The notes below the pieces were generated by a model. It did no database searches, was not told the origin of the DNA, and saw nothing but the letters and a program-made list of their open reading frames with translations. Shown in pieces: positions 50,644 through 58,569 of a stretch of 64,000 nucleotides of DNA. The translations under genes and the position numbers were made by a program. The number at the start of each line of letters is the position of its first letter. Position 1 is the first letter of the stretch. The stretch is from Alphaproteobacteria bacterium (lineage in GTDB: Bacteria > Pseudomonadota > Alphaproteobacteria > SMXP01). Where the stretch lies: contig JANQPV010000044.1 of the NCBI GenBank assembly GCA_028285305.1, positions 248,001 through 312,000 on the forward strand, read 5' to 3'.

Positions 50644-50807
50644 TCATATCCCTTGGGCGTTGAATTGCTTTGTTTTGCTCTCTTGAGCCGCAGGGGTTTT
50701 AGCAGAAACCACTGCCTCGAACACAAGCAGCTTGAATCCGATTCCTTGATCGGCGAGTGTGCGTTTCTCTCTTATTCACTCATTCATAGAAAATACAGGA
50801 GGAAACT

Positions 50808-51092
50808 ATGGGGAAGAGACTTGCTGGCGCGTTATTACTGACGTCCTGCCTTTGGGCCGGATCTGCGCTCGCTGACGATGTCTATGATGCGTGTATCAAT
50901 GCGAACGAGCCGACATATGAAGATGCGGCAAAGCAAGCCGGCGGATGCCAGTGTGCCGTGGATAAGATCGGTGACAATGCAGACCTGAGGGCTGAGGCGA
51001 TCTCTATATCCGCTATGACCGCAGCGGACCGGGACGCGGCCGCCTCTGAGGAAGCGAAAGCTATTATTGGGGAGTGCTTTCCAACCGAATAG
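50808..51092 (+). CDS. Small exported four-cysteine protein, function unknown
   Basis: 94 aa. Signal peptide (residues 1-22, G-K-R-L-A-G-A-L-L-L-T-S to A-L-A-D), then an acidic mature part of about 72 residues with four cysteines (C29, C47, C49, C90) that could form two disulfides. G-G-C-Q-C-A-V-D-K is the most distinctive bit. No family recognised. AGGAGG 7 nt before the ATG is strong, and a terminator follows, so it is a monocistronic real gene. Confidence 0.8.
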   Translation: MGKRLAGALLLTSCLWAGSALADDVYDACINANEPTYEDAAKQAGGCQCAVDKIGDNADLRAEAISISAMTAADRDAAASEEAKAIIGECFPTE

Positions 51093-51138
51093 GTATTTTC
51101 GGGCGTTTACACGCTCCTTAACCAGATTTGCTTACAAA

Positions 51139-51173
51139 AAGGGGGTTCCGGCGATGTCGGAGCCCCCTTTTTT
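51139..51173 (+). terminator. Rho-independent terminator after the small exported protein gene
   Basis: GGGGGTTCCG (51141-51150) pairs with CGGAGCCCCC (51158-51167), one G-T wobble, loop of seven, then six T. Confidence 0.93.
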
Positions 51174-51283
51174 GATGTTTCTCAGGGGTTCTACACAGTT
51201 TTATGACGAGAAGTAGAGTTGGTGGTGTTGATTTTCGTGCATAGGATGTATTGTCCGCCCGCTTTTATCACAACGGAGCTTTG

Positions 51284-51733
51284 ATGATGGGGAGCAAGCT
51301 CACCAAGATAACGGTAAAAAGTCCGTACTCCATCGACGCGGATACGCTTTGGTCGGCGGCGGTCTTTTATCCGGCACTGGCCAATCCGGTAAACAGCAAA
51401 GCCTATTATAAGGGATTGCCGGAACGAGAGGCCAAAAGCGGCGACAGTCTCGATTTGCGCATGCGATTGTTCGGTTGGCTGCCGTCAACGCCCTGGCATG
51501 TGGAAGTGGTTGAACGAAACGACGCCGAAAAGACCCTCAAAAGCGAGGAGCGCGGGGGACCCGTGAAGACCTGGAAGCACGTCTTGAAGGTCGAGGAAAA
51601 CGGTCCCATGCAATCGCGCATTGTCGATGAAATTGTGATGGATGCGGGGCCATTGACGCCGCTCATGGCGCGCTGGGTGAAGAGCATCTATGGCGCGCGC
51701 CGCAAGCATGCAATCAAGCTCAACAACGACTAG
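51284..51733 (+). CDS. SRPBCC-like small protein
   Basis: 149 aa. K-I-T-V-K-S-P-Y-S-I-D-A-D-T-L-W near the start and the alternating strands up to a long C-terminal helix (M-A-R-W-V-K-S-I-Y-G-A-R-R-K-H) fit the START/polyketide-cyclase (SRPBCC) fold. No catalytic motif can be named. GGAG lies 6 nt before the ATG at 51284. Its end meets the convergent LysR gene after 1 nt. Assignment rests on fold resemblance only. Confidence 0.55.
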   Translation: MMGSKLTKITVKSPYSIDADTLWSAAVFYPALANPVNSKAYYKGLPEREAKSGDSLDLRMRLFGWLPSTPWHVEVVERNDAEKTLKSEERGGPVKTWKHVLKVEENGPMQSRIVDEIVMDAGPLTPLMARWVKSIYGARRKHAIKLNND

Positions 51734-51734
51734 T

Positions 51735-52667
51735 TTACTGCTGCTTGACTGCCAGACTCTCGACACCGTTGGCAATTCGATCCCGAACCCATCGGTGGCG
51801 CATGTTCTGGGTCCGGCCGGGATGCCAAGCCATTATAATCCTATAGTTAGGCAACGAAAACTTTGTCGGGATTGGAACCAACGCTCCGCCCGCTAATGTG
51901 ACGATGGACCGGGGGACAACCGCGACATGAATATCATCTTGGAGCAAATCAATGACGTGGGCTGTCGATGGAACTCTGTAAGCGATGCGTCTTGAGAGGC
52001 CCTTGGATTCTAACAGGACCTCAGTAACTCCGGGACCTGAGCCTGTTGGCGAAATGAGAACGTGGTTGAGTTTGGTGAACGCCTTCAGGCTAAGTCTCTT
52101 GTCCTTGTTAGGATGATTTGGCCCGCTCGCAACTACGAAACGGTCTTCGCAAATTGATTTTTGCACGAATTCCTCAGTCTTTGTGTGTGCGGGCAGGTTC
52201 GAAAGAGCGACCTCCGGCATTATGACCAGGTCCAATTGATGGGATGTCAGAGATTGCGGCGTTTCAATTGATGGCGTCTGCATGATTAGATCGGCAAATG
52301 GCGCATCAGGAGATACGTTTTTTTGCCATGTCCGCAACACGAGCGAAGTCACCACATCTGAACATGCGATAGAATAAGAGAAAGGGGCTTTGGGATCGAA
52401 TGGGCCTTGTGGTTCGGTGACTTCGCGTAGTCGTAGGATTGCATCCGCCAGCTTTGGAAGAAGCGATTCTGCGAATTGTGTTTTGACCATGCCGCGGCCG
52501 GCCCGAACGAGAAGTTCATCTTGGAAAACGTTCCTCAGTTCCCGAAGCGACCGGCTCATTGCGGGTTGGGTAACACGGCGCCTTTCAGCGGCAGCGGTCA
52601 CACTCTCATCTTCCAGGAGCCAATACAGACTGAGCAGCAGATTGAGATCGATATTCTCGAGTTTCAT
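51735..52667 (-). CDS. LysR-family transcriptional regulator
   Basis: 310 aa. Winged HTH D-L-N-L-L-L-S-L-Y-W-L-L-E-D-E-S-V-T-A-A-A near 7-27 and V-T-Q-P-A-M-S-R-S-L near 32-41, then the effector domain. The pattern is nearest the NodD/NahR-like LysR subgroup. It is divergent from the exported lactonase-like gene across a 91 nt A+T-rich gap, the usual arrangement for a LysR activator of its neighbour. Regulation of the lactonase is therefore inferred, not shown. Confidence 0.9.
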   Translation of the reverse strand: MKLENIDLNLLLSLYWLLEDESVTAAAERRRVTQPAMSRSLRELRNVFQDELLVRAGRGMVKTQFAESLLPKLADAILRLREVTEPQGPFDPKAPFSYSIACSDVVTSLVLRTWQKNVSPDAPFADLIMQTPSIETPQSLTSHQLDLVIMPEVALSNLPAHTKTEEFVQKSICEDRFVVASGPNHPNKDKRLSLKAFTKLNHVLISPTGSGPGVTEVLLESKGLSRRIAYRVPSTAHVIDLLQDDIHVAVVPRSIVTLAGGALVPIPTKFSLPNYRIIMAWHPGRTQNMRHRWVRDRIANGVESLAVKQQ

Positions 52668-52708
52668 ATCAAATTTTTATGCATATTATGTTTTATATCT
52701 ATTTGAGT

Positions 52709-52714
52709 TATAAT
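52709..52714 (+). promoter_or_regulatory. TATAAT -10 box in the LysR-lactonase gap
   Basis: TATAAT at 52709-52714 on the plus strand, 44 nt before the lactonase-like ATG. No clear -35 (TTATGT, 52686-52691, has the right spacing), which would suit activator dependence. Confidence 0.5.
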
Positions 52715-52758
52715 AAGCCATTGCTTAGCCTTCGTCCATATCGACGAAAGGACCGACC

Positions 52759-53727
52759 ATGGAACATCCTCACCGAAGTCTTATTGTTTGCCTCCTGATT
52801 ATACTTATGTCGGTTCGCCACGGAGCCGCCATGGGTCCTTTTGAAGAGAAAGACTGGTCGGTCGATGGGGAGCACGAAAAGTATGGGGATTGGGCCGATG
52901 TTTTTGAGAGGGCGCCGCGCGTTGCACTTCACAAGGTTCTGACCGGGTATGTGCTCGCCGGACCGGATATCTTGATTAACCCCAAAGATCCACGAACGCC
53001 CGATGCCTACCAACAAAAGATCTGGGTGCCGTCCCCAGCTTATATCATCGAGCATCCAAAGTTCGGGGCTTTTGCCTTGGATGCGGGACTGCGTGCGGGA
53101 CAATGCGATTACGGTACGCGGCCGTTCTATTGGGTGCCCTGCAAATCCGAGCCGGGTATGGATCTGACGTCTTACGTGAAGTCACATCAGATACAGCTCA
53201 ATGGCGTCATCATCTCTCACTTTCACGGCGATCACGTGAGCGGGCTAAGTGACCTGCTCGGCTACAAAAGGATTGATGTGCTCGCGAGCGGGCAAGAAAT
53301 CCGAGCCCTGCGATCGCTGTTGCCTGTTCGTTTCGGATATGAAGCGCACATGTTCGACCGCCCGATGACGTTGAGGCGCATCGACTCTGCTTTCGAAGAC
53401 ATGCCGATCCTCGGGCAATTGGCGAACCTTTTCGGCGATGGTTCCGTGTGGCTAATTCCCACGCCTGGGCATACGAATGGACATTTATCGGTTCTGATAG
53501 TTACGGCAAAAGGTCCGGTCTTACTTACGTTTGATGTGAGTCATTTAAAAGCGGGGTTTGAACACGGCATTCGGCCGGGGTTTGTGACGCGTAAAGAGCA
53601 AGCTGACAACAGCCTAAATAAACTCCGCCAGCTGACGGGGTTCTATCCCGAAATCCAAATTATATTTGGGCACGAACCGAGCCAATGGGAGGCACTTGAT
53701 GACGAACAGGAGGTCTCTCATCCGTAA
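52759..53727 (+). CDS. Exported MBL-fold metallohydrolase, AHL-lactonase-like
   Basis: 322 aa. Signal peptide (residues 1-25, H-R-S-L-I-V-C-L-L-I-I-L) indicates periplasmic location. Zinc motif S-H-F-H-G-D-H-V-S-G near 153-162 (H-x-H-x-D-H), then T-P-G-H-T-N-G-H near 234-241, F-D-V-S-H near 258-262, and the late I-F-G-H-E-P-S-Q-W, close to the F-G-H-D-x-E-Q of AHL lactonases. AAAGGA precedes the ATG. Next to LuxR and LuxI genes, so signal destruction is the likely role; other lactones are possible substrates. Confidence 0.78.
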   Translation: MEHPHRSLIVCLLIILMSVRHGAAMGPFEEKDWSVDGEHEKYGDWADVFERAPRVALHKVLTGYVLAGPDILINPKDPRTPDAYQQKIWVPSPAYIIEHPKFGAFALDAGLRAGQCDYGTRPFYWVPCKSEPGMDLTSYVKSHQIQLNGVIISHFHGDHVSGLSDLLGYKRIDVLASGQEIRALRSLLPVRFGYEAHMFDRPMTLRRIDSAFEDMPILGQLANLFGDGSVWLIPTPGHTNGHLSVLIVTAKGPVLLTFDVSHLKAGFEHGIRPGFVTRKEQADNSLNKLRQLTGFYPEIQIIFGHEPSQWEALDDEQEVSHP

Positions 53728-53749
53728 GCTTGTCATGGGTTGTGTGTTT

Positions 53750-53780
53750 CAGTTGCAAAACACCTTAGGTTTTGCAACTG
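53750..53780. promoter_or_regulatory. 12-7-12 perfect inverted repeat upstream of luxR
   Basis: CAGTTGCAAAAC (53750-53761) and GTTTTGCAACTG (53769-53780) are exact reverse complements around ACCTTAG. It starts 22 nt after the lactonase stop and ends about 190 nt before luxR. No T run follows, so it is not a standard terminator. Longer than a usual lux box (18-20 bp); it may bind LuxR or another regulator, or fold as an mRNA hairpin. Confidence 0.62.
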
Positions 53781-53816
53781 CGATAGGAATAAATTCCGGA
53801 TAGACTGTTTTTGCAC

Positions 53817-53835
53817 GTTCGTAATTGGTACGAGC
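53817..53835. promoter_or_regulatory. Inverted repeat GTTCGTA-N5-TACGAGC upstream of luxR
   Basis: Seven-base arms with one mismatch around ATTGG, 137 nt before the LuxR start. About the size of a lux box and in the right place to control luxR, but it lacks the usual CTG-CAG ends. Confidence 0.4.
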
Positions 53836-53972
53836 CGAGGATAAAGATGCAACGGTCGCAGATTCATCACCTCAAGTTCAGCTCTCTCGTCCTTTTTGCT
53901 TTGCGTAAGCTAGGTAATCCAGTTAGATTCTCGCTGTAGTGAGTAATTGGGGCGTTGGCTTTTGGAGTGGAT

Positions 53973-54695
53973 ATGAATCTAGCTACCTCTGTTCTTGATA
54001 TTGCTTCGGAGATCGAGAGAACAAAAAACAAAGCTGATCTGGCTCGATTTTTGGAAAAGACGCTCAGCCAATTTGGAGTTGAACGATTGGGCGTAATCGA
54101 ACTTGTTGGGTCAAAGAATCGACTGCCGATCAATTGGACGCCTGGATTTGAAGATTGGAACAGCCACTACTTTGGGAAGAATTATAGATTTCACGATCCT
54201 ATTGTTAGATCATTGTTGGACTACGGAACAACTCCAAAATTCTGGTCCGATATCGAGCAGACGCTTAAGTCAGGGTCGCAAGCCTGGAGAGTAATGAACG
54301 AAGGGCGAGAGTTTGGATTCGGTATGGGCGTCACTTTCCCAATCCCCGGCTCTGATGGCTACCTTGCCGCAATCACCGCAATCGGACCGGTGGTTGCGAA
54401 AGAGAGCGACGACTGTAAGGCTCTCGACGTTATTTCGACTTATATCTATCGACAGTTGCTTGCCTTCGAAAAAACCGAATTGAGCGAGGACAAAGTCGTC
54501 CAGCTCACCAGAAGGGAAAAAGAGTGCGTTCACTGGCTGGCGGAGGGCAAGACCTATTGGGATATCGGCGAGATTCTTTCGGTTTCGCAAAATACCGTTC
54601 GACGGCACTGTGAAAATGTCAAAGAAAAGTATGGGGTGAGTTCGCGCACACAAACGGTCGTTGAGGCCATTCGAAGAGGCGATCTCTTGCCATAA
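53973..54695 (+). CDS. luxR: LuxR-type autoinducer-binding transcriptional regulator
   Basis: 240 aa. The signal-binding domain shows the invariant residues of AHL-binding LuxR proteins: W62, Y66, D75-P76 (H-D-P-I-V) and W91 (F-W-S-D). The C-terminal GerE HTH reads L-T-R-R-E-K-E-C-V-H-W-L-A-E-G-K near 181-196 and V-S-Q-N-T-V-R-R-H near 206-214. ATG at 53973 has GGAG 5 nt upstream; the TTG at 53955 is less likely. Located 90 nt before luxI on the same strand. Hand count: 24 and 29 G+C in the 60-base lines at 54001 and 54121, low for this window. Confidence 0.93.
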   Translation: MNLATSVLDIASEIERTKNKADLARFLEKTLSQFGVERLGVIELVGSKNRLPINWTPGFEDWNSHYFGKNYRFHDPIVRSLLDYGTTPKFWSDIEQTLKSGSQAWRVMNEGREFGFGMGVTFPIPGSDGYLAAITAIGPVVAKESDDCKALDVISTYIYRQLLAFEKTELSEDKVVQLTRREKECVHWLAEGKTYWDIGEILSVSQNTVRRHCENVKEKYGVSSRTQTVVEAIRRGDLLP

Positions 54696-54785
54696 AGAGA
54701 GTTTAGTCAATACTCAGATTCGACCATAGAGGCGTCTCGCCTTTAATGTTCAGCTCAAACTTCTTTTTGGGTAAAGGAGTTTGCA

Positions 54786-55460
54786 ATGCTGAACGTCATA
54801 ACCAAATTCAATTCGCACCTATACCAAAGTGAGCTTGATCAGATGTTCGAGCTTCGGCACAGAGTTTTGATTCAGGACCTCGCCTGGGAGCAACTCGGCG
54901 GCGAAAATGGTCATGAACAGGATCAATTTGATACAGAGCAGGCAATCTACGTCGTTGCAAAGCAGGACGACAATCAAAGGGTGGTCGCTTGCGCCCGCCT
55001 TCATCACTCGCTTCTACCTAACTTATCCTCGGAAGTCTTTGCTCCTCTGTTTGGACCGGCGGGCGTTTTAGCTGGAATGAACGTCTATGATGGAACAAGA
55101 CTGGTTGTGGACAAGGAGAGTGCTGATCCTCGGCTCTATCGAAATCGAATAATTGTTGGTGTGGGTCAGATTGGCGAAAAGCTCGGCGCGACCGATCTTA
55201 CCGGCGTGGCGTACTATGACCAGTTTCAGCGATATTTGTTGGGTGGAACGCCGGTACGCCCGTTAGGCTTGCCGGAATCCGATGGGCAAAGACGTTTAAT
55301 TGCATTTGCTAGGGATTTGAGGCCGGCTGCAAATCAAAAACTCCAAGAGGCACTGTCATATTTCCCGGACACTTTGTTTGATGACGAAGATGCCGACTGC
55401 CTTGTTCAGACGAAAAGGTACTTACTCAGTCTTATTCCTCAGAACGCGACAGCGGCCTAA
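54786..55460 (+). CDS. luxI: LuxI-type acyl-homoserine-lactone synthase
   Basis: 224 aa. Conserved LuxI positions: R24 and F/L in E-L-R-H-R-V-L, W34, D46 and D49 in E-Q-D-Q-F-D, and R71 in A-C-A-R-L. The usual E-x-x-R of the active-site strand is D102-G-T-R105 here, a conservative but uncommon change. AAAGGAG precedes the ATG. Makes an N-acyl-homoserine lactone from SAM and acyl-ACP (or acyl-CoA); the acyl chain cannot be told. No classical lux box was seen in the 90 nt ahead of it, only AGGCG-TCT-CGCCT at 54730-54742. Confidence 0.92.
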   Translation: MLNVITKFNSHLYQSELDQMFELRHRVLIQDLAWEQLGGENGHEQDQFDTEQAIYVVAKQDDNQRVVACARLHHSLLPNLSSEVFAPLFGPAGVLAGMNVYDGTRLVVDKESADPRLYRNRIIVGVGQIGEKLGATDLTGVAYYDQFQRYLLGGTPVRPLGLPESDGQRRLIAFARDLRPAANQKLQEALSYFPDTLFDDEDADCLVQTKRYLLSLIPQNATAA

Positions 55461-55555
55461 ATTCATGGCTTAGACAGAGCGTTCAAAAGTTCTGGGGACT
55501 GTGTATCGAGTTTGCCCCCAGGCCCTGTGGTGGTGGAGCGTTTTTCTGACGTAGC

Positions 55556-56167
55556 TCAAACCAACCCCGCATAAGGCGGTGCGGGATCGTATTCCATGTA
55601 GCGCTGAACCGTTCGGGCGTGCTCGGGCGAATACATCTGGCCGATCAGCCAAAGCGCCATATCGATCCCCGCCGAAACGCCGGCCGCCGTTACGACGTTT
55701 CCGTCGCGTACATATCGGGCATTGTCGATGACTTCGCTGGCTTCGTTCCGCTCTCTGAGGGTTTTGACGAAATTCCAATGGGTGGTCACGCGTTTGCCTT
55801 TCGCAGGACCGGCCGATGTCAGGATCAAAGATCCGGTGCAGACGCTGGTAACCCACCGACACGTCTCTGCTGTGTCTCTGACCCATTTCAGGAGGTCCTG
55901 GTTGGTCACTTCTTTCCTTGTACCTTGACCGCCTGGAACAAGCATGACGTCAAGAGCCGGGGCATCCGCGAATGCGTGATCTGTTTCAACGCGCATGCCC
56001 TTGGCACACTGCACGGTCTTTCCCAATTGGGATACAAGAACGCACGTGTGTGCTGACTGTTCCTGGCTTTCGAGCACCATCCTCGAGACGGTGAACACCT
56101 CCCATGGGCCCACGAAATCCAATTCTTCAGCGCCGCCGAAGAGAAGTAAGCCGATTGTCTGTGGCAT
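55556..56167 (-). CDS. DJ-1/PfpI family protein, isonitrile-hydratase-like
   Basis: 203 aa class-I glutamine amidotransferase-like fold. Nucleophile C110 in S-V-C-T-G-S-L-I-L-T, with V-P-G-G-Q-G-T near 77-83 and T-T-H-W-N-F near 128-133. The pattern is that of isonitrile hydratase (InhA) and related lyases. It lies 10 nt after a GlxA-type AraC regulator whose sensory half is homologous, so the pair looks like a duplicated enzyme and its sensor. Substrate unverified. Confidence 0.85.
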   Translation of the reverse strand: MPQTIGLLLFGGAEELDFVGPWEVFTVSRMVLESQEQSAHTCVLVSQLGKTVQCAKGMRVETDHAFADAPALDVMLVPGGQGTRKEVTNQDLLKWVRDTAETCRWVTSVCTGSLILTSAGPAKGKRVTTHWNFVKTLRERNEASEVIDNARYVRDGNVVTAAGVSAGIDMALWLIGQMYSPEHARTVQRYMEYDPAPPYAGLV

Positions 56168-56177
56168 GTGTCATTTC

Positions 56178-57227
56178 CTATACTGGGATCGCTGTCGAGA
56201 GCGTCGATTGGGTGGGTGGAACATAGAAGCGATTGCGATAGTCAGCCGGAGAGACGCCGAGATGCCGTTGAAAGGCGCGGCGCATGCGTTCTGCATTTCC
56301 AAAACCCGTTGAATGGGCGACGCAGTCCACGGGCGCGCCTTCCCGTTCCAAGCGGCGTCGGGCGGCTTCAATCCGTGCGGATTCAACGAAGCGGGCAGGG
56401 GTCGTGCCCGTAGCGGCCTTGAACTTGCGCAAGAAGGATCGTTCCGACATACAGGCACGGTCTGCAAGAACGGGAACCGTGATTGGCTGGCCAACGTTCT
56501 CCAATATCCACTCCAAGACGTCAGCCATCGGACTATCGGTTGTTCCTTGCGCTATAAGGTGGGCGCTATACTGGGATTGACCTCCCGGACGGATCATGTA
56601 CATCACGCGAGACCGCGCCACGGCCAACGCCACTTCGTGGCCCCAGTCTTCTTCGATGAGTGCGAGAGCGAGGTCCATGCCGGATGTCACTCCGGCCGAT
56701 GTCCATACATGCCCGTCCCTCACATAAATCGCGTCCGGGTCAACATGGGTTGTGGGATAATGACTCGCGAGCTGTTCGCACAAGCGCCAATGTGTGGTTG
56801 CGCGCCGTCCGTCCAAAAGGCCGAGGCGGGCGAGAACAAAGGCGCCACTGCAGATGGAGATTGCACGCTGAGCTGTCTTCGAGACATCCCGGACAAATGC
56901 TGTCAATTCTTCGTCTCGCACCGCACTTGATGTTCCCGGTCCTCCGCACACCATGATTGTGTCGATCGATTTGCGGTCCTGTTTGGAAAAGTCTTTGAAC
57001 GACTGATCTGTATGAAGATAGATGCCACAACTCGTTGAGATCTTGCCGGCCCGTTTGGCCACCAGCGAGATTTCGTAAGCTGGCGTGTCGCCCGTTAGAA
57101 AGTCGCTTGCGCCGGCAAGGACTTCGAGAGGTCCCGTAATATCAAGTATCTGTGCGTCGTCATGGGCCACCATGACCACACGGTGAGGTTCTTTGGGCGC
57201 CTGCCCCAGTGGAGCGATATCAAACAT
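56178..57227 (-). CDS. GlxA-type AraC regulator with DJ-1-like sensor domain
   Basis: 349 aa. N-terminal amidotransferase-like domain (residues 15-200) still has the nucleophile position C126 in S-I-C-S-G-A-F-V-L-A and A-T-T-H-W-R. C-terminal AraC domain (about 235-335) shows two HTH units: V-P-V-L-A-D-R-A-C-M-S-E-R-S-F-L-R-K-F and V-A-H-S-T-G-F-G-N-A-E-R-M-R-R-A-F. Controls the downstream enzyme gene by position. ATG 57227 chosen. Confidence 0.9.
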   Translation of the reverse strand: MFDIAPLGQAPKEPHRVVMVAHDDAQILDITGPLEVLAGASDFLTGDTPAYEISLVAKRAGKISTSCGIYLHTDQSFKDFSKQDRKSIDTIMVCGGPGTSSAVRDEELTAFVRDVSKTAQRAISICSGAFVLARLGLLDGRRATTHWRLCEQLASHYPTTHVDPDAIYVRDGHVWTSAGVTSGMDLALALIEEDWGHEVALAVARSRVMYMIRPGGQSQYSAHLIAQGTTDSPMADVLEWILENVGQPITVPVLADRACMSERSFLRKFKAATGTTPARFVESARIEAARRRLEREGAPVDCVAHSTGFGNAERMRRAFQRHLGVSPADYRNRFYVPPTQSTLSTAIPV

Positions 57228-57338
57228 GAGGGCAGTCTAAGAGAAGATAGATTTGTCGGAAAGGTCAAATCACCCACTTTTTCCGCCACGTATCGGTCGT
57301 GAGAGCAGCTCCGCCCCTATTGGCGCTCCATCGCCTTG

Positions 57339-58400
57339 CTAGTGAAGGACGGGCAAGCGCCTTTTCAGGGCGGACGGAAGCGGGGCCATGACGATGCGGC
57401 GGAGGGGGCGCCAGCCGACGCCCAAGACGATGACGGAAAGACCAAGCGTCACAATTGTGTATAGAAACGCCGATCCTGCATCGGTGCCGATCTCGTTGAA
57501 GACGAAGGCAAAGGCAAAGCCCAAATAACTGAGAGCTGCAACCAAGACGGCTCTGCGATCAACGATGAGGGCAACCAACGTCAAGAATAGAAAAACCGGG
57601 AACACGATCAGTATGCCGGAACTCTCGCCTGCATTATCTCTTATCGCTTCAAATGCCATCATCATGACGGAATGTACGATCAAGGGGGCGGCGGCCAAGT
57701 GGAGCCAAAAGGCACTGTCGGACCGGCGCGTCATTCGCTCGCGGTCGGAGAGATCATAGGCCATGGCCGCCAAGAATATCAGAATGCCGACCATTAGCGT
57801 GATGGATGTCAGACCGTAAGAGCCTCGCAGGTCCGGCCAAACCAAATAGATCCCAGCGAGGACCGAGAAGTAGGTAGAAAAGGCAATCAAGAACAAGCTG
57901 TAAGGGAGCCTAAACCGCGCATAATAGACCAGCATGGCCCCTAAGGTGGATAAAGGTACGGCCAGAGCGAGGTAGCGATCGTTTGGATTGGCTTCTTCGG
58001 GATTTTCGAGGCCCAAACTGAAGCTGACCCATTCTCCAACGGTCAGTGCACTGACACCCGAGGCGATAAAGAACGCGAAGGCTGTTGCCGCCGTGATGCT
58101 TGGCAAGGTGAGGCGAAGCCGGGCCGCAAAGAGCTCTGAGAGAAGCCACATGCCTGCAGCCGATGCGAATGCGCCCCACGTTTCCAGTCCCCATACTTGA
58201 AAGACACCGCCGATCCCGCCCGCCAAAAGCAAAACACCCAGAGCCAGAAAAACATCATTGAACCCGCTGATCAGGCGAAAGCGCTCGTCTTCGCTGGAAG
58301 GGCCGTCGCGTTCGGCCGCCAAGCGAAGAAGCGCTTCCATCTGCTCGCGGGTGATGATCTTTTGGGCGACGGCCTTTTCGAGGATTTGCGGATCGATCAT
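57339..58400 (-). CDS. Multi-pass membrane protein, family not recognised
   Basis: 353 aa. A soluble N-terminal helical stretch (I-L-E-K-A-V-A-Q-K-I-I-T-R-E-Q near 5-19), then about ten hydrophobic segments to the end and a basic tail (K-R-R-L). Sequence style resembles DUF2157-like proteins, but I cannot confirm. ATG at 58400 has AAGGAG 5 nt upstream, so the longer frame to 58469 is rejected. Divergent from the dienoyl-CoA isomerase gene. Confidence 0.7.
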   Translation of the reverse strand: MIDPQILEKAVAQKIITREQMEALLRLAAERDGPSSEDERFRLISGFNDVFLALGVLLLAGGIGGVFQVWGLETWGAFASAAGMWLLSELFAARLRLTLPSITAATAFAFFIASGVSALTVGEWVSFSLGLENPEEANPNDRYLALAVPLSTLGAMLVYYARFRLPYSLFLIAFSTYFSVLAGIYLVWPDLRGSYGLTSITLMVGILIFLAAMAYDLSDRERMTRRSDSAFWLHLAAAPLIVHSVMMMAFEAIRDNAGESSGILIVFPVFLFLTLVALIVDRRAVLVAALSYLGFAFAFVFNEIGTDAGSAFLYTIVTLGLSVIVLGVGWRPLRRIVMAPLPSALKRRLPVLH

Positions 58401-58569
58401 ACCAGCTCCTTGGGGTATTCGGTCGTTAGCCTGGCAATGACAGGTAACAACGGTGTTAAAGTACACCATAAATCTGTGATGGCACCAGAGCCATCCGGTT
58501 TGTGCGGTATTGCCGGGGCGTGCTATGGATCCGCGAACGTCATGCAGTCACTACATCCGCGAGGAGTTT

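Noticed and set aside
54696-54785. Classical lux box before luxI
   Set aside because: No 18-20 bp CTG-CAG type dyad is present; AGGCG-TCT-CGCCT is too short to count.
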